A stretch of DNA of 64,000 bases from Acidobacteriota bacterium (GTDB taxonomy: Bacteria > Acidobacteriota > Vicinamibacteria > Marinacidobacterales > SMYC01), in contig SMYC01000152.1 in NCBI GenBank assembly GCA_004356105.1, positions 1 to 64,000 on the forward strand, read 5' to 3'. Positions 27,395-37,577 of the stretch are shown one piece after another (position 1 is the stretch's first letter; each line of letters begins with the position of its first letter). The translations under genes and the position numbers were made by a program. The notes beneath the pieces are model-generated. The model was not told the DNA's origin. It searched no databases and worked only from the letters and a program-made list of their open reading frames with translations.

Positions 27395-28491
27395 GACAGC
27401 GCTCCTTCAGAAAGCCCGACGAGCCGTTCGGCAACTCTCTCGGCGGCGTCCGGCCTCGCGAGCGCCCGCGCGGCCGCCGCCATCACGAGACGCTTTTCCG
27501 GAGCGCCCAAGAGACTCACGAGCTCCTGCGTCAGCCGTTCGGGCGTGAGCTCGCTCTGCAAAATGCTGCGCGCGGCGCCAGAACGCTCGAGTAAGCTCGC
27601 GTTCGCCTCTTGATGGCCGCCGGCGAGAGGCAGCGGCACGAGCAATGCAGGACGGCCGCAAGCCGCGAGCTCCGCGCAGGTCGTCGCACCCGCGCGCGAG
27701 ACCACGAGGTCGCTCGTCGCATAAGCTTCGTCCATCGCATCGATATAGGGAGTCACGTGCCCATTCACCGGAGAATCTTCATAGGCTCTTCGCACGCGCT
27801 CGAAATCGCTCGGTCCCGTCTGGTGCACAACGTGGAGCCGCTCGGAAACGCCCGCGAGAAGGGGCAAGCTGTCGGTCATGGCGCGATTCAATATCGAAGA
27901 GCCCTGGCTACCGCCAAAAAGCAGCACGCGCATGACAGGCCCTTGTGCTTCTTCTGTGAGCGGCGCGACGTCGACGATCTCCTGCCGCACTGGATTTCCG
28001 GTGACGACAGCCTTCGAGCCGAAGTGGCGGGACGTTTGCTTCCACGCGACGGCCGCTTCGTCAACGAACGGACCGAGCCACTTATTCGCGAGCCCGGGCT
28101 CGGCATTCGGCTCGAGGATCAACGTGGGTATCCCGCGAAGTGCCGCTGTCAAGAGTACGGTTCCCGAGACATAAGCGCCGAGACCCATGACGACGCTCGG
28201 TCGTAGCTTCTTCAATATCCGTCTCGCGTCGATCATTCCTTGCAAGAGGCCGAGAATCCCCTTTATCTTCTTCAAGCTCAACAGAGAGCCGCCCCTTAGC
28301 GGCTGTGCCCGCACATATTCGAGCGGGTATCCCGCCTTCGGTACGATCCGTGATTCGAGGCCTCGTTCGGTGCCGATGAACGTGACGCGGGCGCCTTCGA
28401 GCAAATCACAAAATCGCTCCGCGACCGCAAGGGCGGGATAGAGATGGCCACCGGTTCCTCCCGCCGCAACCACCAAATGCTCATCGCGCAT
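27391..28491 (-). CDS. murG: UDP-GlcNAc:lipid I N-acetylglucosaminyltransferase MurG
   Basis: MurG converts lipid I to lipid II at the inner face of the cytoplasmic membrane. The 366-residue GT-B protein has the N-terminal [15 protein letters not shown] loop, the second loop [11 protein letters not shown], and the donor-site segment [24 protein letters not shown]...HQEANA. Its start overlaps the ftsW 3' end by 11 bp. Confidence 0.96.
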   Translation of the reverse strand: MRDEHLVVAAGGTGGHLYPALAVAERFCDLLEGARVTFIGTERGLESRIVPKAGYPLEYVRAQPLRGGSLLSLKKIKGILGLLQGMIDARRILKKLRPSVVMGLGAYVSGTVLLTAALRGIPTLILEPNAEPGLANKWLGPFVDEAAVAWKQTSRHFGSKAVVTGNPVRQEIVDVAPLTEEAQGPVMRVLLFGGSQGSSILNRAMTDSLPLLAGVSERLHVVHQTGPSDFERVRRAYEDSPVNGHVTPYIDAMDEAYATSDLVVSRAGATTCAELAACGRPALLVPLPLAGGHQEANASLLERSGAARSILQSELTPERLTQELVSLLGAPEKRLVMAAAARALARPDAAERVAERLVGLSEGALS

Positions 28492-29572
28492 GCTGAGACA
28501 CCGATAGGAGAAGCCCGACCGCGATCATGCTCGTTACGAGCGAGGTGCCGCCGGAGGAGATGAACGGAAGAGTAAGCCCGGTCGTCGGGAGCATGCCGAG
28601 CGTCACGCCTATGTTGATGAGCGCTTGCCCGACAAGAAGCATCGTGAGCCCGGTCGCGACGAGCGAGCCGAATCGATCCGTTGCACGGCTCGCGATAACG
28701 AGACCACGCCAGAGAAGCACGCAAAACGCGGCGACGACACCGAGCGCGCCGATGAGGCCGAGCTCTTCACCGATCACGGCGAAGATGAAATCCGAATGAG
28801 GCTCGGGAAGATAGAAGAGCTTCTGCTGGCTCCTCATGTAGCCCGCGCCGAAAAGTCCGCCAGAGCCCACCGCAATGAGTGATTGGATGATCTGAAAGCC
28901 TTTTCCGAGCGGATCGCGAAACGGGTCGAGAAAGATCAGAAGCCGCTCGCGCCGATAATCCTCGCTCAGCACGAGCCAGAAAAGCACGGGCCCCGATACG
29001 GCCGCGAGCCAGGCGAGTTTTTGAACGGGAACCCCGGCCGCGAAGAAAAGACACGCAGAGATGAAGACGAGAATAAAGGAGGTACTGTAATCGGGCTCGA
29101 TCAGCACGAGAAAAGCGAGAAAGCCCGTGGTCAAGAGTGAGGGCAACCAGCCGGAAACGAACTCGTTCAAGCGCTCGAAACGGCGGTCGAGTTCATAAGC
29201 GAGAGCGATAACGAGCGTGAGCTTCGCGAGCTCGGACGGTTGGAACGACAGAAGGCCGACGCGAATCCAGCGATGAGCGTTCTTGAGGGGCGGCGTGAAC
29301 AGCACCCCAACGAGAAGGACCACCACGGCCGCGAGCAGCCCATAGATAACGACTGGATGTTTGAGCGTGCGATAGTCGAACCGCGTCAGCGCGAGCATCA
29401 GAAGAAGCCCAACGCAAGCCCACATGGACTGCTTGACGAGAAAAAAGTGCGAGCTCCGATGCGCATCATGTGCTACGACCGCCGAAGCGCTGTAAAGCAT
29501 GACGAGCCCAAACGAAACGAGACAAACCGTCGCCACAAACAGCGTCCGATCCGGCGAAAGCTTCACCGCCAA
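28481..29572 (-). CDS. ftsW: Lipid II polymerase FtsW (SEDS family)
   Basis: FtsW is the septal SEDS glycosyltransferase that works with FtsI. The protein has about ten membrane helices, KNAHRWIRVGLLSFQPSE with the SEDS WIR..QPSE signature, the catalytic Asp region IEPDYSTS, and the C-terminal PFISSGGTSL. The track ORF starts at 29740 inside murD; the likely start is TTG at 29572, six bases after GGAGG, giving 363 residues (MAVKLSPDRTLFV). Confidence 0.94.
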   Translation of the reverse strand: MAVKLSPDRTLFVATVCLVSFGLVMLYSASAVVAHDAHRSSHFFLVKQSMWACVGLLLMLALTRFDYRTLKHPVVIYGLLAAVVVLLVGVLFTPPLKNAHRWIRVGLLSFQPSELAKLTLVIALAYELDRRFERLNEFVSGWLPSLLTTGFLAFLVLIEPDYSTSFILVFISACLFFAAGVPVQKLAWLAAVSGPVLFWLVLSEDYRRERLLIFLDPFRDPLGKGFQIIQSLIAVGSGGLFGAGYMRSQQKLFYLPEPHSDFIFAVIGEELGLIGALGVVAAFCVLLWRGLVIASRATDRFGSLVATGLTMLLVGQALINIGVTLGMLPTTGLTLPFISSGGTSLVTSMIAVGLLLSVSQHAR

Positions 29573-29584
29573 GGCAGTCCTCCG

Positions 29585-29615
29585 AGGGTAGCCGGTAGCC
29601 GATAGCCGGTAGCGA
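29585..29615. repeat. GGCTACC/GGCTATC short tandem repeat in the murD-ftsW gap
   Basis: The 58-bp gap between murD and ftsW contains several imperfect copies of GGTAGCC, reading GGTAGCCGGTAGCCGATAGC in part. A related stretch lies at about 57690-57715 upstream of rplU. It is the only sizeable spacer in the mid-dcw cluster and looks like a small inserted repeat. Confidence 0.5.
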
Positions 29616-29630
29616 AAGCGAGCGCCATGA

Positions 29631-31001
29631 CTAAGATTCCGCCTGCAACTGATGAACGATCTGGCGGAATCGCTCCCCGCGCTCCCGGTAATCCACAAAC
29701 ATGTCGAAGCTCGAGCCCGCAGGTGAGAGCAGCACGACATCCCCTTGCTCGGTTTGGCGGTGGGCGTCGCGCACCGCCGATTCCAAGTCCTGGCAGAGCT
29801 TTACCGTGGTCACCTCATCGAGCGCGTCTTTCACGAGCTCGCGACTCTCTCCGATGGCGAAAGCAAGCTTGACGCGTCGCGAAACGACGTCGCGCAGATC
29901 GCGGAAATCTCCGCCTTTGAACCGCCCACCAAGGATCAGCACGATCGGCCGGTCGAAGCTTTCGAGCGCGGCCCGTACCGCTTGGATGTTGGTCGCTTTG
30001 GAGTCGTTGTAAAAGCTGACACCACCCAGCTCGCCGACTTTTTCGAGCGCGTGCGCCAGTCCCTCAAATTGCTCGAGTGCGTCTTCGATGGCTTCGCCCG
30101 AGACGCCGAGAAGGGACGCGGCCGCCGAGGCGGCCATCGCGTTCGAGCGGTTATGCGCACCCGGCACTGTGAACTCTTCGAGCGAAGCAAGAGCGGTCGT
30201 CTCACCGTTCTCGTGCCGGACGATCCACGGCCCTTCTTTGTGCACGTGTGGGTAGAGATCACCGAGACAATCCAGGTCGAAATATAACTTCTTGGACTTT
30301 GCTTTTCGCGCCATATCAACCGTCACCGGATTTCCGCCGAAGACGACGGCCCAGTCGTCCTCGCGCTGATTCTCGAAAATGCGCGCTTTGGCCTTCACGT
30401 AATCTAAAAAGCTCGGATGCCAATCGAGATGGTCGGGACTTACGTCGAGCAGCACGGCAACGTCCGCCCGAAAATTGTCGATCGTCGCGAGTTGAAAGCT
30501 CGAGGCTTCGATGACGAAGACGGTCGCATCGGTAGCGCTCGCGAGCTCGGCGGTGAGAGGAGCGCCGATATTCCCCGCAAGCCTCACGTCTCGTCCAGCA
30601 GCCACAAACATCGCATGCAACAAGGTTGCGGTCGTGGACTTTCCTTTCGTGCCCGTGACCGCGACGATGGGTCCAGACACCTCCCGAAATCCAAGCTCGA
30701 GCTCTCCCCATATCGGGATCGATTGCCGCCGCGCTTCGACGAGAACCGCCAAATCCAATGGAATTCCAGGGCTCGTGACGACCAGGTCGACATGAGTTGC
30801 GAGCTCGGGAGGCTGCGCGCCGAGAACGAGCTGCACTCCGATCTTCTCGAGCGCAACCGCAGCCGAATCGAGCTCCTCGCGACGACGTCGATCGTTCGCC
30901 ACGATCGTGGCGCCTTGCGAGCTTAAAAAGGCGCAGGCGGCGAGACCGCTCCGGCCGAGCCCGATGACCAGGACCCGCCGATTTCGGTAGTCTTCGCGCA
31001 T
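29631..31001 (-). CDS. murD: UDP-N-acetylmuramoylalanine--D-glutamate ligase MurD
   Basis: MurD adds D-Glu to UDP-MurNAc-L-Ala. The 456 residues have the N-terminal nucleotide fold (VLVIGLGRSGLAACAFL), the ATP loop VTGTKGKSTTATLL, the NRSNAMAA segment, and the C-terminal YNDSKATNIQAVRAALESF typical of MurD. It lies 21 bp after mraY. Confidence 0.97.
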   Translation of the reverse strand: MREDYRNRRVLVIGLGRSGLAACAFLSSQGATIVANDRRRREELDSAAVALEKIGVQLVLGAQPPELATHVDLVVTSPGIPLDLAVLVEARRQSIPIWGELELGFREVSGPIVAVTGTKGKSTTATLLHAMFVAAGRDVRLAGNIGAPLTAELASATDATVFVIEASSFQLATIDNFRADVAVLLDVSPDHLDWHPSFLDYVKAKARIFENQREDDWAVVFGGNPVTVDMARKAKSKKLYFDLDCLGDLYPHVHKEGPWIVRHENGETTALASLEEFTVPGAHNRSNAMAASAAASLLGVSGEAIEDALEQFEGLAHALEKVGELGGVSFYNDSKATNIQAVRAALESFDRPIVLILGGRFKGGDFRDLRDVVSRRVKLAFAIGESRELVKDALDEVTTVKLCQDLESAVRDAHRQTEQGDVVLLSPAGSSFDMFVDYRERGERFRQIVHQLQAES

Positions 31002-31022
31002 GAGAGATCAACCTGTTCCTCC

Positions 31023-32108
31023 TCACCTCAGCTTCAACGTCGTCAAGCTCGCGAGAGCGAAAATGATTCCGAGAATCCAGAACCGGATGATGATCTTCGG
31101 CTCGCTCCAGCCGGCGAGCTCGAAGTGGTGATGAAGAGGCGCCATGCGAAACACGCGCTGGCCGGTGAGCTTGAACGAGGCGACTTGGATGATCACCGAG
31201 AGAGCTTCCATCACGAAGACCCCACCCACGAGCACGAGAAGAAGCTCTTGCTTGATGAGAAGCGCGACCGTGCCAATGGCGCTTCCAAGCGCCAGCGAGC
31301 CAACATCGCCCATGAACATCTGTGCGGGATAGCAGTTGAACCACAAAAACCCGAGGCTTGCGCCGACCATCGCGCCACCGAAGATGGTGAGCTCCCAGAT
31401 GCCCGGAATTTGGATCAAATCGAGATAGGCAGAAAACTGGGCGTGCCCGGTGACATAAGTGAGAACGGTAAAGGCGGCCGCGGCAATGAGCACCGTTCCG
31501 ATGGCGAGCCCGTCGAGGCCATCCGTCAGATTCACCGCGTTGCTGGAGCCGACGATGACGAGTATCGCGAAGGGAATGAATAGCCAGGACAGCTCGGGGC
31601 GCAGTTCTTTGAAGAAGGGAAAGAGAAGCGCCGTGCTGTAATCCCCTTGACGCGACATATTGAAGAGCACGAGCCCGATCACGAGAGCGCAACTGGTCTG
31701 CAGCAGAAGCTTGGTGCGCGCCGACAATCCTTTGGACTGCTTGCGCACGATTTTGAGATAGTCGTCCGAGAAACCGATGAGCCCGAAAGCGATCGTCGTT
31801 AGAAGCGCGATCCAAACGAACACGTTGGTCAAGTTCGCCCACAGAAGCGTCGGCACGACGATGGCGGTGAGAATGAGCGCGCCGCCCATGGTAGGGGTCC
31901 CCGCCTTGGAACGATGAGTCTCGGGGCCCTCTTGGCGAATGTGCTGGCCGATCTGGAACTGCCGGAGGCGCGCGATGAGCCACGGCCCGAGCAAGAAGGA
32001 GATCGCGAGCGCCGTCAAGGTCGCCGATGCCGTGCGGAACGTGACGTATCGAAAAACGTTGAAGAACGAGTAGTCGGTATATAGCGGGTAGAGGAGATGG
32101 TAGAGCAT
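31023..32108 (-). CDS. mraY: Phospho-N-acetylmuramoyl-pentapeptide transferase MraY
   Basis: MraY makes lipid I by moving phospho-MurNAc-pentapeptide to undecaprenyl phosphate. The 361 residues form about ten membrane helices with the signatures [33 protein letters not shown] and [11 protein letters not shown]. The start shares one base with the murF stop (TGATG). Confidence 0.97.
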   Translation of the reverse strand: MLYHLLYPLYTDYSFFNVFRYVTFRTASATLTALAISFLLGPWLIARLRQFQIGQHIRQEGPETHRSKAGTPTMGGALILTAIVVPTLLWANLTNVFVWIALLTTIAFGLIGFSDDYLKIVRKQSKGLSARTKLLLQTSCALVIGLVLFNMSRQGDYSTALLFPFFKELRPELSWLFIPFAILVIVGSSNAVNLTDGLDGLAIGTVLIAAAAFTVLTYVTGHAQFSAYLDLIQIPGIWELTIFGGAMVGASLGFLWFNCYPAQMFMGDVGSLALGSAIGTVALLIKQELLLVLVGGVFVMEALSVIIQVASFKLTGQRVFRMAPLHHHFELAGWSEPKIIIRFWILGIIFALASLTTLKLR

Positions 32109-33496
32109 CAGCGCGTCTCCTCCATTTTTTTATGGACATTCTCGATGGCTTTTTCGAGGCCGATACCGCGCGAGGCCTTGAACAAGACGACGTCGTTCTC
32201 GCGCAGATGTGGCGCGAGCTCGCGGCCGACCGCGGCGGCGTCCGCATAAGCCAAAAGATTCGCGTCGGCCATCCCCGCCTCCCGCGCCGCGTCCACGATG
32301 ACGCCGCCAAGAGGACCCACACCCACGACGAGGCCGAGCCTCCTCGCGGCAATATCGCGACCGATCTCGCGATGAAACGTTTCCGCCCGCGGTCCGAGCT
32401 CCAGCATGTCGCCGACCACCGCGACACGGCGCCCCCCATCCTCCTCGGCCAACGCCGCGATGGCGCAGGCGAGCGCCTGTGGGCTCGAATTGTAGGTTTC
32501 GTCGATAACGAGCACGCCGGCCGGAAGCGACAGACGCTCTCCGCGATGGCGCGCGGGTGCGAGCGTTCTGAGCGCGGCCGCGGCACGATCGAGAGGGACG
32601 TCGAGAGCACGCGCCGCCGCTAGCCCGGCGAGCAAGTTGTAGATGTTGTGCCGTCCACGGAGCGACGACGCGACTTCGACGCTGCGCTCACCCTCTCGTG
32701 CGAGGAAGCGCAGTCCATCAGCGGTCGTTCGAATCTCGCGCGCTTCGAGATCCGCGGAGGCCTCGATGGCGAAGGAAAGCTTTACTCCAGCGAATTTTCG
32801 AGCCTGCTCGAGCACGAGCGGATCGTCCGCGTTGACGACGGCCACCGCGTCCTCCGCAAGGCCGACCAGAAGCTCGCCTTTGGCTTCCGCAATCGCTGCG
32901 ACCGACGGGAAGAACTCGAGATGAACGGCGCCCACATTCGTGAGCACTCCCACATCGGGCTCGGCGATCTCGGTGAGCCTCGCGATCTCTCCGGGCTCCG
33001 ACATCCCCATCTCGAGCACCGCGACGTCCTCGTCTCGTAGCTTCAGCAAAGAGAGCGGAAGCCCGAAGAGGTTGTTGAAGTTCCCCTCGGATTTGAGAAC
33101 GCTATGCGCGGCTCCGATGGCCGTGGCAGCCGCATCTTTCGTCGTGGTCTTGCCCATGCTGCCGGTAATGGCCACGACGCGCGCGCCAGAGCTTCGACGG
33201 ACGCCATGGGCAAGCTCTTGGAGAGCTTTCGACGTATCAGCGACGCGGACATAAAAGGCTCGCAACAGGTCATCTGGCGCTAGCGTCTCAGAGACGACGA
33301 CGCCTGCCGCACCGCGCTCGAGCGCGCTCGCGACGAATCGGTGGCCGTCATGATGGGGGCCGCGGATCGCGATGAATAGCTCGCCCGGCGAAACCGTGCG
33401 GCTATCGATGGAGACGCCTCCTATTTCCGCGTCGCCCACGCCCGAGAGGAGCTCGCCGCCGGTCAAGCGCGCGACCTCTTTCGCCGAAAGTTTCAC
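32108..33496 (-). CDS. murF: UDP-MurNAc-tripeptide--D-Ala-D-Ala ligase MurF
   Basis: MurF adds D-Ala-D-Ala to complete the pentapeptide precursor. The 462 residues show the ATP loop [26 protein letters not shown], and the C-terminal [17 protein letters not shown] motif characteristic of MurF. The GTG start overlaps the murE stop as GTGA. Confidence 0.97.
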   Translation of the reverse strand: MKLSAKEVARLTGGELLSGVGDAEIGGVSIDSRTVSPGELFIAIRGPHHDGHRFVASALERGAAGVVVSETLAPDDLLRAFYVRVADTSKALQELAHGVRRSSGARVVAITGSMGKTTTKDAAATAIGAAHSVLKSEGNFNNLFGLPLSLLKLRDEDVAVLEMGMSEPGEIARLTEIAEPDVGVLTNVGAVHLEFFPSVAAIAEAKGELLVGLAEDAVAVVNADDPLVLEQARKFAGVKLSFAIEASADLEAREIRTTADGLRFLAREGERSVEVASSLRGRHNIYNLLAGLAAARALDVPLDRAAAALRTLAPARHRGERLSLPAGVLVIDETYNSSPQALACAIAALAEEDGGRRVAVVGDMLELGPRAETFHREIGRDIAARRLGLVVGVGPLGGVIVDAAREAGMADANLLAYADAAAVGRELAPHLRENDVVLFKASRGIGLEKAIENVHKKMEETR

Positions 33497-34995
33497 GATT
33501 CCGAGTCCTCATCGGGGGCGGAGACACCGTTCGCAATCTGTCGAACCACCTCGCGATCATCGAAAGATAACGCCTCGTCCTTGACGATCTGATAGGACTC
33601 GTGCCCCTTACCCGCGATCACGACCAAATCGCCGGCATGAGCGCCGGTCATCGCCAACTCGATGGCGCGGCGACGATCCGGCTCGACTTCCACATCGGCG
33701 CCCTTGGTGCCGAGCTGAATCTCGTCGATGATGGCGAGCGGGTCTTCGCCGCGCGGGTTGTCCGAGGTCAGAACCACGCGATCGGCGAGCCGGGTAGCCA
33801 CGTCGCCCATCAAAGGCCGTTTTGTGCGATCCCTCTCCCCCCCGCAACCGAAAACGACCGTGAGCTTCGCGGCGGTCAGAGGGCGTGCCGCTTCGAGAAG
33901 CTTGCGCAGAGCGTCATCGGTGTGGGCGTAGTCGACGACGACATCGAAGGGTTTTTGAACCGCCACCCTCTCGAATCGCCCGGGGGCTCCAATCACCTCG
34001 TTCAACGTCTCGAGCACGCGCGCGGTCTCGAAGCCGAGCGCGCGCACTGCCGCGAAAGCAGCCACGAGGTTCAACCCGTTATAGTGCCCAAGAAGAGGAC
34101 TTTGGATCGTGTGCGCCTCTTCGCCTTCGCTGAATTGCACCTCGATACCCGCAAGCGATGCTTCGATGTCTCGAATCGAGAGATCGGCCGTTTGCGAACG
34201 CCCGTAGGTCACGACTTCCATCGGAAGCTCCGCCGCTAAACGCTCGCCATAGGCGTCGTCGATACAAATCACGGCGGTCCCACCCGGGCGCAGATAGCGA
34301 TTGAAGAGCCGTCGCTTGGCCTCGAAGTAGTGCTCCATGTCACGATGAAAATCAAGGTGATCGCGAGACAAGTTTGTGAAGACCGCGACTTGAAACTCGG
34401 TACCTTCGAGACGCGAGAGTGCTAATCCATGAGACGAAACTTCGAGAGCCCCATGGTCACAACCTTTTCGAACCGCCTCTTCGAGGAACGCCTGAATCAC
34501 CGGAGCTTCGGGTGTCGTATGGCGCGTCGGCCAGCTACGTGCACCGATTTTCGCGACGACCGTCCCCCTCATTGTCGAGGGCGGCGATAGGCGCGAGAGG
34601 ATTCCGTCGACGAGATAGGCCGTTGTCGTTTTTCCGTTGGTTCCCGTAATGCCCACGAGGTTCATCCGGGCCGCTGGGTTACCGAACGCCTTGGCGGCGA
34701 GAATGCCGGCCGCCTGTCGCGCGTTCGGTGTCTGGATCCAGGTAACGTCGTCTCGCTCAGGCTTCTGCTCGCTCACTACCGCCACGGCGCCGCGCTCGAT
34801 CGCGTCGTCGAGATGAAGGTGCCCGTCGGTCGTCTCACCCCGAATCGCGACGAAGACGAAGCCTTCGAGAACATCCCGCGAGTCCGCCGTGACGCCTCTG
34901 ACCACCAGCTCCCTCGGACCTTTCACGGTCTGAAGAGGAATGAGGCGCAAAAGCTCCGCGAGCTCGACCTTGCTCTCCTGCCGCTTCTTGCCCAC
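33493..34995 (-). CDS. murE: UDP-MurNAc-L-Ala-D-Glu:meso-DAP ligase MurE
   Basis: MurE adds the third peptide residue. The ATP loop is GITGTNGKTTTAYL, and the specificity motif is DNPRGEDP, which indicates meso-diaminopimelate rather than lysine. The preferred start is GTG at 34995 (VGKKRQESKVELAELLRL), seven bases after AAGGAG, giving 500 residues. The track start at 35253 lies in ftsI, and the ATG at 35046, which would overlap ftsI by 17 bp, has no ribosome site. Confidence 0.95.
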   Translation of the reverse strand: MGKKRQESKVELAELLRLIPLQTVKGPRELVVRGVTADSRDVLEGFVFVAIRGETTDGHLHLDDAIERGAVAVVSEQKPERDDVTWIQTPNARQAAGILAAKAFGNPAARMNLVGITGTNGKTTTAYLVDGILSRLSPPSTMRGTVVAKIGARSWPTRHTTPEAPVIQAFLEEAVRKGCDHGALEVSSHGLALSRLEGTEFQVAVFTNLSRDHLDFHRDMEHYFEAKRRLFNRYLRPGGTAVICIDDAYGERLAAELPMEVVTYGRSQTADLSIRDIEASLAGIEVQFSEGEEAHTIQSPLLGHYNGLNLVAAFAAVRALGFETARVLETLNEVIGAPGRFERVAVQKPFDVVVDYAHTDDALRKLLEAARPLTAAKLTVVFGCGGERDRTKRPLMGDVATRLADRVVLTSDNPRGEDPLAIIDEIQLGTKGADVEVEPDRRRAIELAMTGAHAGDLVVIAGKGHESYQIVKDEALSFDDREVVRQIANGVSAPDEDSES

Positions 34996-35029
34996 GGGAA
35001 AACTCCTTGAAGTCGTTTCGATTTCGATA

Positions 35030-37183
35030 TCAGTCAGTGATTTCATTCCGTTGTACCGGACTACCTCTCCGCGCACTTCCTGCTCTTCCCAACCCCATTC
35101 GATCTCCGTCGTAAGAAAACGTCGCCACCGTGACCCCGTCCTCCCACTGAAGCCCAGGCATACCAGGCCCGACCGGAACCGGACTGAGAACGAGTCTCGC
35201 TCTCGTTCCGGGCTCGAGGGCATGTCCAGCCCGCGGGACCTGCTCGAGCACAAAGCCCTGGCCTAGGATCTCCGGCACAATGCCGCGCGCCACGAATCGC
35301 ACAAGACCGTCTCGCGCCGAAAGCCCGATGACATCCGGAGCGCCTCCCGCAGCGTCGCTCAGCGGATCCTTAGGCGTCCACGCCTCGAAAACCGTCTGCT
35401 GGCGAAGATTTCGCGCGTTCCTTGCGGGGCCTTGTGCGGTCCCTCCTAGAATAGGCCGCATTTGTGGCCAAACTTTGGCGATGCGGATGGGCGCTTCGTC
35501 ACTGGGTGGCACCGCGAGATATCGGAGCGCGCGACGCATGATCCGCGCGAAAACCCCCGCGGCCCTCGAGCCCGAGTGATCCCCTTCGGGCGAATCGAGG
35601 ATGACGAGCGCCGTCAACGCGGGCCTTCCCGCCGGAGCGAAACCGACGAAAGAAGCGATGTAGTCCGTCTTGGAATAGCCACCACGGACGGCCTTCTGAG
35701 CGGTTCCCGTTTTGCCCGCCACGACGTAGCTCGGAAGCTTGGCACGTTGCCCGGTGCCACGTTCCACCACGCCCACGAGCAAGTCGGTCAAACGGCGCGC
35801 GGTCTCCGTGTCGATGACCCGGCGAACCGGCTCGGGAGAAACGGGTGTTTCGAGACTGCCATCGGCGCCTCCGAGGCCGAGCAAGAGATGCGGACGCATC
35901 AAGTAGCCTCCGGCAGCGATCACGTTGGTAGCTGTGACCATCTGAAGCGGCGTCACTCCGATCTCTTGGCCGAAAGATATTGCCGCGAGCGTCACCGGCC
36001 CCCAAGTTTTCGACGGGCGAAGGATGCCACGGCTTTCAGCCGGAAGCTCGATGCCTGTCGTCTCTCCGAAACCAAAAGCCCGAATATACTTCTCGAAGCG
36101 TTCCTTGCCGAGACGTTGGCCGATCCGGATCATCCCCACATTCGAGGATTGCTCGACCACTTCCCTGAACGTCAAAACATCGAAAGCGTGCGAGTCCCTG
36201 ATGATGCTGCCGCCCACCCGAATCATCCCGCGGCCGCAATCAATGCGCTCGTCCTCGGTCGTGACGCCTTCTTGAAGCGCGGCCGCCGCGGCGACGAACT
36301 TGAATGTCGAGCCGGGCTCATAGACATCCGTAACCGCGCGATTTCTCCAATGTCCTTCGGGATAGTCTCCGTAACGATTAGGGTTGAAGCTAGGAAACGA
36401 CGCGATAGCAAGAAGCTCACCGGTCTCCGGGCGCATGATGATCGCGATACCGCTCTTCGAGTGGCTCTCGCGGATGGCTTGCTCGAGCTCCGATTCCGCG
36501 ATGTGTTGCAGGTTCTCGTCGATCGTGAGAAAGGCCGCGCGGCCCGGCCGTGGCTTGGCATCGACGCGGCTCGCCGCGCGCCGGTTGCGCGCATCCGTCC
36601 AGATGATGCGGCGTCCAGGCTCGCCGCGGATTTCGTCTTCGAGCGCATATTCGACGCCGCTCATCCCGGTATTGTCGAGGCCGACATATCCGAGAATGTG
36701 CGCGGCGAGGCTGCGCTTCGGATAGTAGCGCCGGCTCTCGTTGAGAAAGCCGATGCCCGCCAAGTTGAGGTCACGAATGCAGCGAACCACACGTGGCTTT
36801 GCCTTGCGCTCGAGCCACACGAAGCTCCTGTCACCCTCCAGGCGCGCGGAGATTCTCGACAGAGGAAGGGAGAGACAGGTCGAAAGCTGTAGCGAAGCGT
36901 CGGTGACGAGCGCACCCTTGAAAGCTTTCGGGACCGCGTAGACCGATTCCACCTCGACGCTGGTCGCGAGCTGGCGCCCGTTGCGATCGAGAATCGTGCC
37001 GCGTCGCGCCTCCAGTTTCAGGGTATGCTGGTGCTGAAGCACCGCGCGCTCTTGAAGCGTCTCGCGCATCGTCACCATCAGGTAGAACAAACGCCCGCCT
37101 ACCAAAACGACGCATATGGACGTCAAAAGGCCAAGGAACAAGAGCCTCATTTGGAACGGCGTGAGGGTGCGGTTCTCGTTCAT
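35030..37183 (-). CDS. ftsI: Septal transpeptidase FtsI (PBP3) with a C-terminal PASTA domain
   Basis: FtsI cross-links septal peptidoglycan. After one N-terminal membrane helix (MRLLFLGLLTSICVVLVGG) come the dimerisation domain (RGTILDRNGRQLATSVEV) and the transpeptidase domain with the nucleophile STFK in EPGSTFKF, the SSN motif in EQSSNVG, and KTGTAQ. The last 130 residues include a PASTA domain (APDVIGLSARDGLVRF...), as in SpoVD-like PBPs and unlike E. coli FtsI. The ATG at 37183 (MNENRTLTPF) is used; upstream residues in the track ORF are ftsL shadow. The product is 717 residues. Confidence 0.95.
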   Translation of the reverse strand: MNENRTLTPFQMRLLFLGLLTSICVVLVGGRLFYLMVTMRETLQERAVLQHQHTLKLEARRGTILDRNGRQLATSVEVESVYAVPKAFKGALVTDASLQLSTCLSLPLSRISARLEGDRSFVWLERKAKPRVVRCIRDLNLAGIGFLNESRRYYPKRSLAAHILGYVGLDNTGMSGVEYALEDEIRGEPGRRIIWTDARNRRAASRVDAKPRPGRAAFLTIDENLQHIAESELEQAIRESHSKSGIAIIMRPETGELLAIASFPSFNPNRYGDYPEGHWRNRAVTDVYEPGSTFKFVAAAAALQEGVTTEDERIDCGRGMIRVGGSIIRDSHAFDVLTFREVVEQSSNVGMIRIGQRLGKERFEKYIRAFGFGETTGIELPAESRGILRPSKTWGPVTLAAISFGQEIGVTPLQMVTATNVIAAGGYLMRPHLLLGLGGADGSLETPVSPEPVRRVIDTETARRLTDLLVGVVERGTGQRAKLPSYVVAGKTGTAQKAVRGGYSKTDYIASFVGFAPAGRPALTALVILDSPEGDHSGSRAAGVFARIMRRALRYLAVPPSDEAPIRIAKVWPQMRPILGGTAQGPARNARNLRQQTVFEAWTPKDPLSDAAGGAPDVIGLSARDGLVRFVARGIVPEILGQGFVLEQVPRAGHALEPGTRARLVLSPVPVGPGMPGLQWEDGVTVATFSYDGDRMGLGRAGSARRGSPVQRNEITD

Positions 37184-37190
37184 GGTTTCT

Positions 37191-37577
37191 TTACTCGGAC
37201 GCCCTCGGTAACGCCTCGAGCAATGGGCTGCTTTCGTGGGGCACCAGAATCGCCATATGCTCCCGATCGGGATAGACCATGCCGAGCTGCTCCCGAGCAA
37301 TGCCCTCGATCCGCGCCGGCGCCAGCTCCGTCGCACGCTGCAGCTCGAGATGGCGTGTTTCCTCGAGCAATTCCTCGCGTGTCTGTCTGAGTTCTTCCAT
37401 GCGATAGCCTATCCGGATCATCTCGAAGTGAGGCCATGCATAAGCAATGATGGCGGCCGTCAGGGCCAGCCCGGTGAGCGCAACCATAAAGAGCTCGCGA
37501 TGGCGTTTGCGATCGAGCTGGCGCACGAGCTGCTCGTTTCGCACCTCTTTGCTCATGCGAAATTCGACGCGCGTCAT
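37191..37577 (-). CDS. ftsL: Cell division protein FtsL
   Basis: This short bitopic divisome protein (128 residues) has a basic N-terminus, a single membrane helix (LFMVALTGLALTAAIIAYA) and a leucine-zipper-like coiled coil (MEELRQTREELLEETRHLEL). Identity rests on topology and position between rsmH and ftsI, because FtsL sequences are poorly conserved. The ATG overlaps the rsmH stop as ATGA. Confidence 0.87.
   Translation of the reverse strand: MTRVEFRMSKEVRNEQLVRQLDRKRHRELFMVALTGLALTAAIIAYAWPHFEMIRIGYRMEELRQTREELLEETRHLELQRATELAPARIEGIAREQLGMVYPDREHMAILVPHESSPLLEALPRASE

Noticed and set aside
30316-32610. 764-residue minus-strand ORF in the track
   Set aside because: It crosses murD, mraY and murF in other frames, is rich in Arg/Ser/His as expected of a GC-rich shadow frame, and has no family motif.
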